DNA of 64,000 nt, taken from NCBI GenBank assembly GCA_019096065.1, contig JAGUCH010000004.1, forward strand, positions 2,046,001 through 2,110,000. Reading direction: 5' to 3'. How positions within the stretch are numbered: position 1 is the first letter of the stretch; each line of letters starts with the position of its first letter. Source of the DNA: Paracyclopina nana (lineage: Eukaryota; Arthropoda; Copepoda; Cyclopoida; Cyclopettidae). The position numbers and the translations under genes were made by a program. Below the pieces are notes generated by a model. It had not been told where the DNA came from, made no database searches, and was given only the letters and a program-made list of their open reading frames with translations. Positions 37,301 through 50,800 of this stretch are shown piece after piece.

Positions 37301-38892
37301 ATGGCTAATTTTTTCCCTGTGATACTTTTTATTCTAGCTTACGTAAGGACAAGTGCTAGCATTGCTGCTGGAAGCGTCAACGGACAATGGTCTTTGTGGT
37401 CTGATTGGGGATCTTGCTCAGTGTCATGTGGAGGTGGAACTCAATCACGTACCAGGACTTGCACAAATCCAGCTCCGTCTGGAGATGGCTTGCCTTGTGC
37501 TGGCACTCTAAGAGAACAGTTTCGAAATTGCGGAACTGAGCTTTGTGATTCTAGTAAGAAAAGCTTTCAGTGTGACGTCAGAGCTATTATCTTATTTGCT
37601 TACTAGGATGCTACGACAATGCCTATTACGATGTGACAGATGTATCCAGCAATGCAAAATCAGTTGTACAAAGCGAGGTGGAATGCCAAAAAAAGTGTGC
37701 AGCAGACAGCACTTGCGTTTTATGGCAATGGGCGAAATCATTTGTGAGGAATGAAGCAAATAATACTTGCATTTTGAAAAAGAAGCCTGTAGATGCATCG
37801 AAGCGCTTAACCTACACCGGATACGTTTCTGGTCCTCCTGCATGTGGTGAGTGCATATTCAAATCCTATTCGAATTGCTGGCCTGTACTATATGAAGATA
37901 TTTTCAAGATTTTCCAAGGTGTCCATCAACTCATCCATATGCATTCAGCGGAGGTTCTAAGTGTTGCTCTAAGGATACTGAGGCCAACACCGGTGCTGAT
38001 GGATGCAAAGGCAATGCCATAAGCTATTATGGCAGTACTTGTTGTAGCGGAGCTGAAGTAGCTTGTAGTTTAGGCGCTAACTGCAGAAACGGTACTTATA
38101 ATGCATTTTTTCAAGTTAAGGGATACCATTACATTTTCATTTTAGCCCTGCTTCAAGAGTGTGCTAATATTGGGCAAAAATACGTGAAGCGCTCAACTGT
38201 GTATTCTCACGATGACAAAAGTGCAGCCGACTGCCGCAGCGAATGTATGAATGCTTTTTGGTGCACAAGGTGGTACCAAGCTGCTGATAAAGAGGCAACT
38301 TATGATACATGTGACTCCAATGGTGAGAGTAACAAATGTCCAAAGGATTGTAGTTGTACCGATCGTGATAGTGGTGGAAGGCCAACCACAGATTATACAG
38401 ATGCGGGGAAAAAAGGTGAATGTCATGGATATGGCGATGGCCAATACGTCAGCAGGCGGGATAAGAGAGACTACGACACATATTGGAATGTTTATTACAT
38501 GGGAAGTCCTAGCGATTGTCAATTCACTCAGATGTGTAAGTCTTTTGTGTACCTCCTCGATTCATTTATTAGCCTGATTCATACCTTATTATAGACTGCC
38601 ACAAGGATAACGATAGAAAGTGCAACCGTACTCTTGTGATTGGAACCATGAATAGTTGTTTGGCAGTTGGGTTTCAGCCTGCAACAATTCGCCAGGACGT
38701 GGGGTACACAAGTCCACTCACAGCCGAAGAATGTGCAAAGGCTTGCCTCGATAATTCCATGTGCTCTCATTGGGAATACAATGGGGGATGTTGGATGTAC
38801 TATTACGATCAAGTTTACGAATCAGACCAAACAAAGGAAGATTTGGTGGATGATTCCAACTATATGGTTGGAATGAAAGAATGCCAACCATG
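37301..38892 (+). other. Mosaic block 1: TSP1, PAN, CC-rich module, PAN, PAN
   Basis: Exon 37301-37553 has the signal peptide and a TSP1 repeat (WSLWSDWGSCSVSCGGG, RTCTNP). Exon 37607-37843 is a PAN/apple module (CYDNAYYDV ... CQKKCAADSTCVLWQW). A module at about 37918-38090 has two vicinal CC pairs (SKCCSKD, GSTCCSG) and eight Cys in about 57 residues. Exons at about 38146-38534 and 38595-38892 are two more PAN-like modules (CRSECMNAFWCTRW; CAKACLDNSMCSHWEY). Confidence 0.75.
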
Positions 38893-41800
38893 TAAGTATT
38901 TTTTTGCTAAGGCCAACCATTTGAGTAGCTAAAGCATATTCACTAACAGCTGTATACAATGGCGGTTTGACAAACTGGGGTGTTTGGTCATCTTGCTCCA
39001 CATCGTGCGGTGCGGGAAAGCGGTCCAGAACTAGAACTTGCCAAAGACCTGTTCCATCAGTTAATGGGAAAGATTGTTCCCCAACTTTGCCTTTGTACCA
39101 ATTGGAAGACTGCAATGTGGCTGCTTGCCCTACCACGCCAGTTGGAACTTGGAACGAATGGGGAGCATGGAGTCCTTGTTTTTCTGCCCCATCAACAGGT
39201 ATTTTGATACAGAGAAAACTTGCTCCATTTTTAGTGACATGGGTTATTATCATTAGGCATAATTAATTTTGCCGTTGGCTTGGTTGTTGGTGGCGGGGCC
39301 AAAGGAATTCATTACAGGCACAGGACATGCCAAACAAAGCTGTGTACAGGAAATCACGAAGAGTCGGAGGAGTGTACCTCTTCTAAAAGAAAGAAAAGAC
39401 TTGTACCTTCGGTTGGGGGTGTCATTGATGCACTGGTAGGATCATCAGGAGGTACCACGACTACTGCCAGTCCTATTGCGTCGGCTAACGCAATTTCTGC
39501 GAATCTCAAAAAGCATTGTCCGATGGGATTTCAATACAGCCTGGGGTAGGCTCTTTTTTGAGTTATTTTGACATTTGCTGACATATTTCTGATTTCAGCG
39601 ATGCATGCTACTTCATCAGTGACTTGCATACCACAGCCTCAGAAGCTGCAGTTTTGTGTGGCCTGATGAGCGGGGCAAGGCTGGCATCTGTAACGCAAAT
39701 TGAAGAGCTTAACGACCTTAGATTGGTACTTCCATCCGGCATGAAACATTGGATGGGTATGTCGAAAGGATCAACTACCTCTGATCCTATGATACTTTCT
39801 GATGGTCAACGAGAACTTTTTGAGTCGACGTTTGCTGCTCAACTTGAGTCCCCCAGCTCTCTTAGCTCGACTGTCTGCGCAGATTGCAAATGTGTGTTTT
39901 TGGGAGACGACTTCAGGCTGTACTTTACACCCTGCTCTGACAAAAGGCCTTTCGTTTGCGAGCTAAAAGGTATTCATCTCATAACTTTTAGCATAGCTTT
40001 GATATTTTGACAAATACAAATGTTTTAGGAGGCCCATCCTGTCCAAATGGAATGGTATCTTTCTATGGTCGTTGCTTTGGTGTCGTGAAAAATGTCAAAT
40101 CGACTCCTGATAATGAAAACTGCAACTACGAATCTGGGTCTTCTAGCTATGAAGTGGCAGATCTTAAAAACGACGATGTAATTCTTGAATTCTTACCTAG
40201 CTGGCACCCTTGTATTTCCAACTGTTAAAATATCAATTATTTCAGCTTTTCCTTGAAATGGTTGGTCATTTTCTTGACTATAACTCAGCCAGGCCCTATT
40301 TTGTTATGACCATCAATGCAAAGACCATAGGTAAATCCTCAAAATTGTCTTAACTTCGATTGACTGACTTAGTTTTTACAGACAAATTGCCAGTGATAGC
40401 TGGTGGAACTGGCTCATTTTATGGGCTCTCATTTGATTCCGACAAATGGAGTGTTAAAGAGTTTGATACAATGGCTGATGCTTACTCATTATGCACTTTT
40501 AAAAGTACTTTAAAAGCTGTTTTTAATTTATTTATTTACTTTTAAATTTGTTTTTGTATCAATAGGCCGTGACCTACAATGTGATTTCAACAGCCCGTTT
40601 TGGGAGGAGCACGACTGCGCGTGGTTTTATAGCCAAGCTATGATGTACAGCCTCAATTTTGGACCAATGTCCAAGTTTCAGCGAGTGAATGGCAATACTG
40701 AGGTGGTGATACCGAATTACTGGAGGAGACCCGATGCTAAACTAGGTGATATTCTATTTTTCATTCGATGCACTGACTCGGGAAATTAAGATATGCAAAT
40801 CAATTTCAGACAATTATATTTTGGCTGGGTACACAGAAGGCGAATATCATCTGATTTCGCCTGAACTTTTGGAAAACGGACCTCGATTGTTTTACCCTCA
40901 CTTTGGCTTTGCCTTTAGAGCCAAAAATACCAAAGTGAAAGTGCTTATTCTTGAGGATGGAGACCCTTCCAAAGTTCACACTGTTTGGGACGTGCTATTG
41001 GATGATGAGCATAGGTGGGATTATCTGGGAAAGAACTTAACTGATGTTGCTTTTCTCAACGACCTCTGGACTGCAACCACTCCGTCTGTTAAGAAATGGA
41101 GGCTGGTGTTACATTTCAGGGTTGAATATCATGGTTTCATTTTAATTGACAACTTAGGTAAGAGATTCTTAATGGGTAATGTTTCAAATTCTGTAATGTT
41201 CTCCTCGATTTCAGGTCCTTGTTCGCTGGAAGAGGTTTTCTTCCCTCAAGAATCGTCATCGGGTCATAGAATTGGAAGCTGTTATAGAATTCAAGTAAAG
41301 AATCATATCGATTCATTAGTGGATCTCTTAAGCTGACGTTAGGATATTTTCAGATGAATGGCAAAGCAAGATATTATGATGTAGATAACATTTGCCTAAG
41401 TTCATCATCAAGGGGCTCCATGAGGTCTCCATTTAGTAGACGAGATCCTGAGTTTCATTTGTTCTATTCTACATTGGACTTTTATATAACTCCAGCCTCT
41501 GGCAATAGGTGACATGTCAATGTCTCCTTAACAATTCAATACTGACGCATATTCTTCACTAGAATTTGGTCCGGGATCCGAGATAAGTTTTCTTCATTTA
41601 ACCCGCCTCATTCTTACACTGATGGGTCTTCATTTCTTGAGGGTGATGGCACCTCAAGATATCCTGATTTGTATTCCTAGTAAGTTTTAATGACTTTTTG
41701 AATGGTTGGATACATGTTATCTTATTTTTTAATTCCAGCAATTACAATTCTGACTTGGAATACCTTGTGGCTCGTGGAGTTCATAAAGGCTGCCCAACCT

Positions 41801-44800
41801 CTTATTTGCCTCAGTCAACCTCTATAACGAGGCCTTCTCTCAGTGGAAGCACGCTCTCAACATCAAAACCAAAATTCTCTACTTTTTGCTTCAGTATGAT
41901 TTCTCATTACTATTTTTACAATTATCATGCAAAACATATTGCCTTCACTAGGTGCAACAACTTACCTGGGATGCTACAAAGACAAATCAAGCAACCGTGC
42001 AGTAGAAAATTTCATTGGAAATGCATCGAGTGTCGCTGATTGCTACAATAAAGCTAAGGCTGGATACGCGATATTTGCTCTGCAGGTGAATAGCCACTCT
42101 GTTTTTCATAATTAAGACGCTAACTTTGTTGATGAATATTTTCAGGATGGGTATTCGTGTTATGGAAGCAACAGCCTGACGAATTATAATAAATACGGTG
42201 GGAGTAGTGGTTGCTGGAAGGGGAAGGGTGGCAATGACGCCAATAGCGTTTACCTCGTGAACAAACGATGCCTATCAGATCCTATTGCTTGTCAAGAGTA
42301 TGTTCCGTTTTCTGGTTTCTACGAGGGCAACTCTGCAGTCAGTTTGTGTCAGAGTTTGGGTGGAGATGCGTCCCACGTTGCAGCCGATGATGGCTCAACT
42401 TACACAACAGGTTGGCAAATATTTATCACACATGTAAAGCTTTCTAACACTATGCAATGTCTATTTTTAGTTCTTTCTGGGTTCATGTCTGCTTATGGGA
42501 AGGATGATGTGAGGAAGCGGAATTATCCTAGAACTTACGTCACATGGGCTCAGGCATGGGGAAATTTGAGACTTTTGGCTCTTCAAAAATCCTACCATGT
42601 TAGTACCAATTGTGAACTTCAGACGGCGTATGCTTGCCAGAGACCAGCCGCTGCTATGGAAGCTTCGGAAGCAAACGGTATGAGACTTCCATAAATTGTC
42701 GAAAAAGTTATTGGAATGATTCACTCGCTTTTTAGCATGGAAAGGCTGCTATTCAGTTTCCAGTTTGCCAGTCACCGAGCAAGTCCCTGCCTATTCTTCA
42801 AACTTTATGACAATTGAATATTGCTATCAAGTGTGCAGAGCCAAGAATGAATCTTTGTTCATGATGGGCATTGAAGTCACCAATTGCTATTGCTTTGATT
42901 CTCTCCCGGGAGCTGGTCCATTGTCAAATAGGCTTTGCCAAGTCAAGTGTCCTGGAGATAAAGCTCAACTCTGTGGTGGAAAGGGAGCCATGTCAGTCCA
43001 TGTTCTTGGAAACGACACTGTTGAAGATGTCATGATCATGATGGGAGGAAAGAAAGACGATTTCTACACTCCCATTAAAACAAGCACGGTTATTCTTTCT
43101 GGAGGGAGAGAGTGCTCAGACCATGATCTACCTGAAGCGCCCAATGACTATGTTAGTGCTGGTCACACAATTGTCGATGATTACTTAATTGTGCGCTGTG
43201 GAGGACATACCTATGAATCGAAAGCCTTAAAAGGTATGATATTTTTCCCGAAAAATCTCGGAGGAAGGCTAAAAAAATTAATTCATGTTAGGTCCCTATC
43301 CCGAATGCTTCTCATTGGACCTGCGGGAGAAGCCATGGGAATGGAAAAGTGACACCTTTCCCCCGCTTCCGATTGCGACCTCTTCTATGGCGTTTCAGTA
43401 TGTCAAGAGCATCAACCGTATTTATTCATTGGGTGGTTTTGATTCAGCTGGAGGAAAGTATTCAAAAACCAGAGTGAGTTTACTGCTCGAGGCTAATAAC
43501 TTGTCATTTTCTCCTAATTATCACTTTGATCTCGTCAAACTTTTCAGGTATTTGTTTACGACTTCACGAGCAAGGCATGGAGGACAAGTGGCAGAGGAGT
43601 TCCACTCAATACTTGGTACAATTATGATGTCTCGTCCGTTGTTGATGGCTATTTCATCTACATATTCGGAGGAAGATCTGTGAAAGGAGATGGAAGTGGC
43701 TCTTCCTCCAATTGGGGCAACATCTATTGGATGGACGTGAGAACTGAGAACTGGGCGTACAGAGAAATGAAAACAGGTTCTGTTTACTTTATTCCCTATA
43801 ATATCTTCAAGTACTTATCAAATTCAATTTCCTAGAAAACCGATGGAACGGTGGAGTTGGCCTGATCAAGGGAATGTATGGAATCAATTCAATACTTTCA
43901 CTTGGCGGAATCAGAATTGGTTCCAGTGACAGTTTAGGCGAAACGGAAGAAGGAGAACTGCTTGTACTTGATAACAGTGATCCAAAACAGTGCACTCAAA
44001 TTCGGCTGAAGAATTCTTACTCAACTAAAGAAGGGCTGTTAATTGCTCAACTGGGCGATAGCGTCGTGGCAGTTCCTGCTGGTCCTAGCGGCCGCAATAA
44101 TAACAATGGAAAAGACATTTTTGTTTGGAATTACGAAGATGCTTCGCTCAAATATGTTGGGGAACTAGCCACTGCCAGATTAGGAGACTACAAACTCATA
44201 TCTTCGGGAAAATACTTCCCTAAATGCAGAAGTAAGTGTACCTTTCAAAATAGCATCTTTGAGCTGAAACCGTATTGTGTTTAAGGTAAAAACTATGTTT
44301 TTACGAAAACGTACAGTACATGTTGGGACGCTGTTATACTTGGTGGAATTGTTCCCAATCCGGGACAATCAGTTGACGTTAAACTTACTGATGATTCTGT
44401 CAAAGCATGCACTATGGAAAATTTGCATGATCAAGCCCTCAGTTGTCCTATTGGGTGGTATGGAAAAGCATCTGATGAAGCGTGCTTTTTGGTGAAGACT
44501 GAAGCTGTTGATAATGAGGAAGCTGCCCGCCAATGCTACCAAGAGGGTGGAGATCTCTTGCAGGTTGAATCTAGCGCAGAAGACGAATACGTGATAGCCA
44601 TTTTGACTAGCCGAGAAAAATATGGGTTGCCCTTACATCCTGGCTTTTACCATACTGGGTTGCACCAGAGGAATTCAGGCAACCAGTACTACTACCGCAA
44701 TGGTGCTAGAGTGACGTACACAAGGCCTAAGCACGTCTCGGTTTTGGCTCAAGATACAAGCTTGCCATGTGTTGCTTACGGTCCCATTGAAAATTCTCAA

Positions 44801-47800
44801 TTCACATACAGATATCATTGGAGAGATGTGCCGTGCTCAACAAAAGCCCCGTTTGTCTGCCGACACAATCCTGACTTTATGGGGTTCCACAAAATAAGCC
44901 ATTTAAACGTTGCTGCGACAGTTGACATAAGAATTCCATCTATGTCACTCACATCTTGCCTGGCCATATGTCATGCCACTGCTGACGCGAGCCAAATTGC
45001 TTTTGTGTTGGAAGAAAGATGCGTTTGTGCCAAAGACTCGCCTCAGTTCAGGAAGCCCATAATTAAAATCAAAGATAGTGCAAGTGGCAAATATCTCACT
45101 GCTAAAGATTTGGATGCTTCTGTGGCTTTAGAGGCGAGCTCTACCGCCACTGATCAGCAATGGGTTTGGAACGCAAACAGTTTAGAGTCAGTTTCCAAAG
45201 CTGGTGCAGTTATCACTCTGAGTGCTGACTCCCAAAGTTTCCTTCTCTCAACGTACGCAGCTGGATCAAGGTCTCAAGACTTGGTGCTTCGTGGAAGCTC
45301 ACTTGTCAATCCGAGCTTGAAGAAAGCAGTGCACTATGACGGAACAAATGTCGTGGCTCAAGAGACTTCTTCTATTCAATGGGTAGCTGAAGAGGTAGAC
45401 TCGTCGTCCACAAGTTCACCATTTGAGAGGTATCCTGCAGACAAAAAGCTCCCTTCTGGTGCTTGGCCATTCAATTGCGAAAAAGTGATTCCATGCGCCG
45501 ACATTCCCCATCAAACGTGTGGCTGCGACGTTAATGGCAACGATGGCACTAAAGAAAAACGAGGCATTGTTTACTATCTTGGCACGGGATCAAAGCTTTC
45601 CACTATAATTGATTTCAAGTCTTGCGAAGAGCTCTTTTTTCACGGGGTTGCTGTTGGAGGATACTTCAAAATCAACGGAGCAAAAACGTATTGCAACAGT
45701 TGGAGTGAGACAAAAAAAAAAAAACCATGCGAAAAGTGCATTATTACATGTTTCAATTTTCAGATGCCGACTGTGGAAGGGGATTTACGAGACTAGAGAA
45801 TTATTGCTTCAATGTGTCAGCAGAAGTGGCCACAACTGCTCAGATCAAGGATAAGTGTACTGAAAAGGGCGCTGTTCCGCTAGTGACTGAAACTTCGGCA
45901 ATATTTTTCCAACTAATGGTACTATAACGTAAAATATTAAAAATCTAGATTTAATGCTTTTAATTAAAGGAATACTTGCAACAAAATGCCGATAGCTCGG
46001 ATGTTTGGAGTGATTTCTCTGCCACTGGATCCAGCATGAGTGACTTTAAGAATGCAGATACTGTTCCCAAGTCAACCACCGATCTCAACATGGATTTTGC
46101 GTGGAAAGATAACGCAATATTTGCCCCTGGTTGTACTCAAATGAAGTCATCAAATGCGTACAAGCTCGAGCCTACTCCATGCACTGGTAGTGCCCGATAC
46201 GTTTGCATGAAGCCAGTATGTCCGAGTGGTTTTCAGTGGTATGACAGGCAAAGTTGTGCCTTGGTTGTGAATACAGCCGAGACTAAGGATGATGCTCTGA
46301 CAAAATGTAAGGCCATCCAGCCATCTGCTACCATGATCATGCCTCAGTCAGAACATGAGCAATTGAAAATGAGTCAGTTCTTGAAGAGGGCCTCACTGTC
46401 GTCAAACATATTTTTGGGTGCCAAAAAAGCTTCAGATGGTCATTGGTATTGGGATGATGGAACTGCAGTCTTCTTGGAATGTAATACAGAGAGTTATTTT
46501 TCTAGTCATTCGGTTTTTTATGACATTCCTCTCATTATTTAGATCTTGATTGGTCGGCAAATGCAACGGCGAGATATGGAGCTCTGTATAGCTCCTCATA
46601 TCCAAGCAGTGTCATTCTGGATGGTAGGGTTGGTTCAGACTCGACATTCATTGTTGGCACTGGCAAAACTCATCTAGGAAAATTTATTGAAATCACGCTT
46701 CCTGAAACTCTGCTAATATCAAAAATCAAAGTTTTGACATATGTAAGCAAACTCAAAAGTTTTGCTTATTATAAAAGATTATGTGCATTCTTGTATTTTT
46801 TAGGGGTCTTCGTCTGTTTATTATGATCGATATTTGGATGCTCGAGTTGGCGATACAGTTGTTGCCGATGACTTGGCTGATGATGAGAATACGAGATGTG
46901 TGTACAAGACTGACCCGCCTGAAGATTACAGTTTTATGGTCTTTGATTGTCCTCCACCAGGAATCATGGGAAATATCGTAACTATACAGGGCAACTATGG
47001 CATCTATTACTTCGGAGGATTTGAGATAGAATTTCTGGGTAAGATTTAGAAAATAATCCTTTTTTGATTGATTCACGCTTTTCAATTACATTAGGGTGCC
47101 CTAATACGTTCATCCACTTGAACAACAAATGCTACAAAATGATGAAGGCTGAGTCTTGGTACAACAATTACATTGAATGCCAGGAATCTAGAGGAGTCTT
47201 TATTCACTTGCACGACAGCTTGGAAAACCAGAGAGTGGCAAAGAAGCTCATGAAAAGCTTTTCAGTGACTTCCATTTATAGTGGTTACCAGAGGCATCCT
47301 AATGAAACATCTTGGACTTATGACTACTACGAGCATAAAGCAGCATCTGATATCCAAATTTTTGGGGGTGATGTGACCACTTTAATTCGGCATAGAGTGG
47401 TTGTGGCCACTCTGCTGGCAAACGACACGTTTTTGTTCTCCTCAATATACGGCCATTTCGAGGACGAGCAAGGATACAACGCTATTTGCGAATACAGTAA
47501 GTCTTGAGCTTTATGCAGCCAATGCGATTTTTAAAAATGTCATCTTGCAGTCGGAGACAAAACCTATACAAATTGGGCTGTCACAAATGAAGAATTTGAG
47601 CCCATAAGTGGGAAAAACTGCATCAAGACTTGTGTGGGAGGAACTGATGCAAGCTGCACAGGTCAATGGAGGGTAGAAGATTGCTCCACTCAACTACCCT
47701 ATGTCTGTCAACTGAATTGTGAGCAATAATTTTTCAATGCTTATAGGTTAAAATTGGACAATTTGTCTGCTTACTAGATAATTGCCCCGAAGGTTGGGTC

Positions 47801-50800
47801 TCGTGGGACAACTCTTGCTACAAGCTAGAAACTGATGCAAACCTTCTATTGAGCGAAGACAATGCTAGGACCCATTGCATGACATCCTACAATTCTCACC
47901 TGATGGTGCCAAATTCCAGAGATGAGTCAGTTTTCGTGAATGGATACCTAACTGGAATGCAGGTGATAGCTCTCTGATTGACATAGGGAATCAAGTATTG
48001 AGTACTCTTTTGATGTTACAGCAAGCAATTATTACTGGGTCGACTCCTTTTGCTGGTTATGTTGGTGCAACTCTCACGTCGAAAGCTCGATACGTAGAAT
48101 TTGAAGATGGTTACTTCATGACCGATGGCGGTTTCTTGGACAAAGACTCCACAGACTACACTGCAGTCTATGGAAGTGGTGCTATTCCCTCGTGCTTTCA
48201 AATCCTCGACGGTGATGTTTCCGCATGTTCGTCCACTTATGTCCTCTGCGAGAAGACTCTCTATGGTGACTCTGAGATTTGCTTGCCAAACTCGGTTTTA
48301 TCTAGCGATGTGACTACAAATGCAAGCACCGAGATGACTGTGTCTAGCGTAAGCATTATTATTTTGTGGCCACATAGCCAGCATCATAGCAATTACGATT
48401 ATTTTTCAGTACATGACATCTAGCATGTGTATTGAGTATTGCCGAGGCTCCTCAGAAAACCACAAATACGTCGCTATAGAGGCATCAAAATGCACTTGCG
48501 CCACGGCCATCTCGTTTGACCCTTCGAAGCAGCCGAGTGCTGAGGCAGGGTCGACCAAGTTGCCATTGACTTCCTGTCGTCTGGGGCACGCTTCTTCGTT
48601 AATCGGAGATGCCACAAACCAAACTGCTTCTTTCTACAATATTGACTACAGTCGGGCTTACCACGGCACCAAGTTGGCGTCGACTACATGCAGAGTGTAT
48701 GAGCACGAATTGTTCTACACGCAGCAAGAGAAGTTTGACAGATTCACCCTCCAATATGAAACTGGAAGGCCGACGTTGAAGGCGCAATGCTTGTACAAAA
48801 GCAACGGAATTTGCCAGTTTCCCTTACTGCAGAGCTTGGCCTCTTCAAGGTAGTAGAAGCGCTGCAAGAATTGATTTTAATTTTAAGATATAATTTGCCT
48901 GCTTAATTCCTAGCTTTTCTGTCGAGGGTGGAGTGGCGTTGGGTCGACCAGACAAAATATCGAATCAAATGTACATAGATAATGCTTACCATGTTGCATA
49001 CCTTACCACTTACACTGCCAAAAGTGAGTTGCAAGCAGATGGCAAGACTTATTTCTGTGCAGATGATGAGTGCAAAGTTTCGCCAACCAACTCCACGGAC
49101 GCTAGTTTATTTAGTAGCGTCAAGCTTGTGATACGATTTCCTCAGCCAACTTTGATTCTTGGCATTTGGTGGTCAACTGGTTATCCTGTTGACATAACCA
49201 ACGGATACCTGAGACGAATCAGAACCATGGAATATAGATATCCTGACTTGAACGGTGACAAAATCACCAGCACGGTCATCAACCAAGTCTACAAGAGTGC
49301 TAATAGCGAGAAGCGAGCTCATGAGATCACCTACTTTCCACAACCTATCATCACTGAAGAGTTGAAGCTATTCAATTTGCAATATACAGCTGGGCGATAT
49401 CCCGGAGAAACTACCTTGAATCATAGAGTTGGTCACGTTATAAGGTTCACCATGGAGCTGTTTGGCTGCCCCAAATTTCAACTCGATAAAGGTAACGAAT
49501 TTACATCGTATATCAAATTAATGCTGTATATATATGCTTCTTTTTAGTGTACTGTCCTGACGGCTGGTATTCGAGCAAAGGCTACTGCCTTAAAGCTGTC
49601 AAATCAGCCTCTGGCTTGAAATATGCTGATGCCAACGCCAAGTGCGAAGAGCTCGGTGGATTTATATTAGAGCCTATGAATGACATGTACACCGAGGACC
49701 TCAGAGAAGTGCTCACCAATTACACTGCGAATACTAACGAAACGGCTTGGTGGATCGGTAAAATCTTGCCATAAACCTTCAATTACATGGCTTGTACATA
49801 ATATGATATGTCTCTAGGCATTGAGTACTCTTACAATGACTTCAGGAGAGAGGAGATATTCCAATTTGTGAGCGGAGTATTCATTTTGGATATTCATTTT
49901 CAACACTGGGCATCCACGTAAGCATATACATAATAGCATATATCAATTTTATCAATTACGAAGCCTGTAAATATGATACTTTCCAGGCATGTAAATGAGA
50001 ATGGCAGGTGCGTGAAAGCGGCTTTGGATAGCAACGGTGACGTTGTTTGGGTGAAGTATTCATGTGACGATACAAGTGGCAAAGGTGTCATTTGTGCCAA
50101 GAGAAACGTGTGGGAACAGATTGAAGGATGCTACGTGCAGCCTCCTGCCGAAGCAACCACAGGAGCTCCAGTGGCGATTTCACCAGGTGATCAAGTTGAT
50201 TCACCTCACTTTTGCAGAGAACACTGCAAAAGCCAAAACCCACCCTCGAGATATTTTGACATTGATCAGGCCAATAATTGCCACTGCATTGATGGCCCAC
50301 TACCAACTGGAGGATTCATCAGTGAGGAAACGTGCGCCATTCCCGAGTGCTCTGACAGCCAAAATCCAGCTACGGACAATTGTCATCCTCAAGATGGCTA
50401 CAAGAGGACTCACCTTTATAGGACTTGGGATACGAGTTGTCCTCCACTCACGCCTAACATGACCTCGCACTTCTTCTACGTGTGGGAGCACCATGGCAAT
50501 TGGCACTGGGGCTCAACAGCAACTCTGAGGTGCATTCCTGGCTATGAAATCCCAAAGGAGTACATGTCCAACTCCAAATCCTACCATCCCATCTTTGACT
50601 TTGACAACAACACCCAGACAATTAATTGCGCCTACAATGAAAGAACGGGAGGATATTGGAAAGAGGATATCGTCGAATGTGTCCCCGTGAATTGTGACTT
50701 CCCTCCTCCGGCCATTCCAATTGAGACAACAAGGACCGTCGAATTCGCCATGAACATGACCACTCTGCAGCAGTTTGAAACCACGCTCACCTACACGTGC

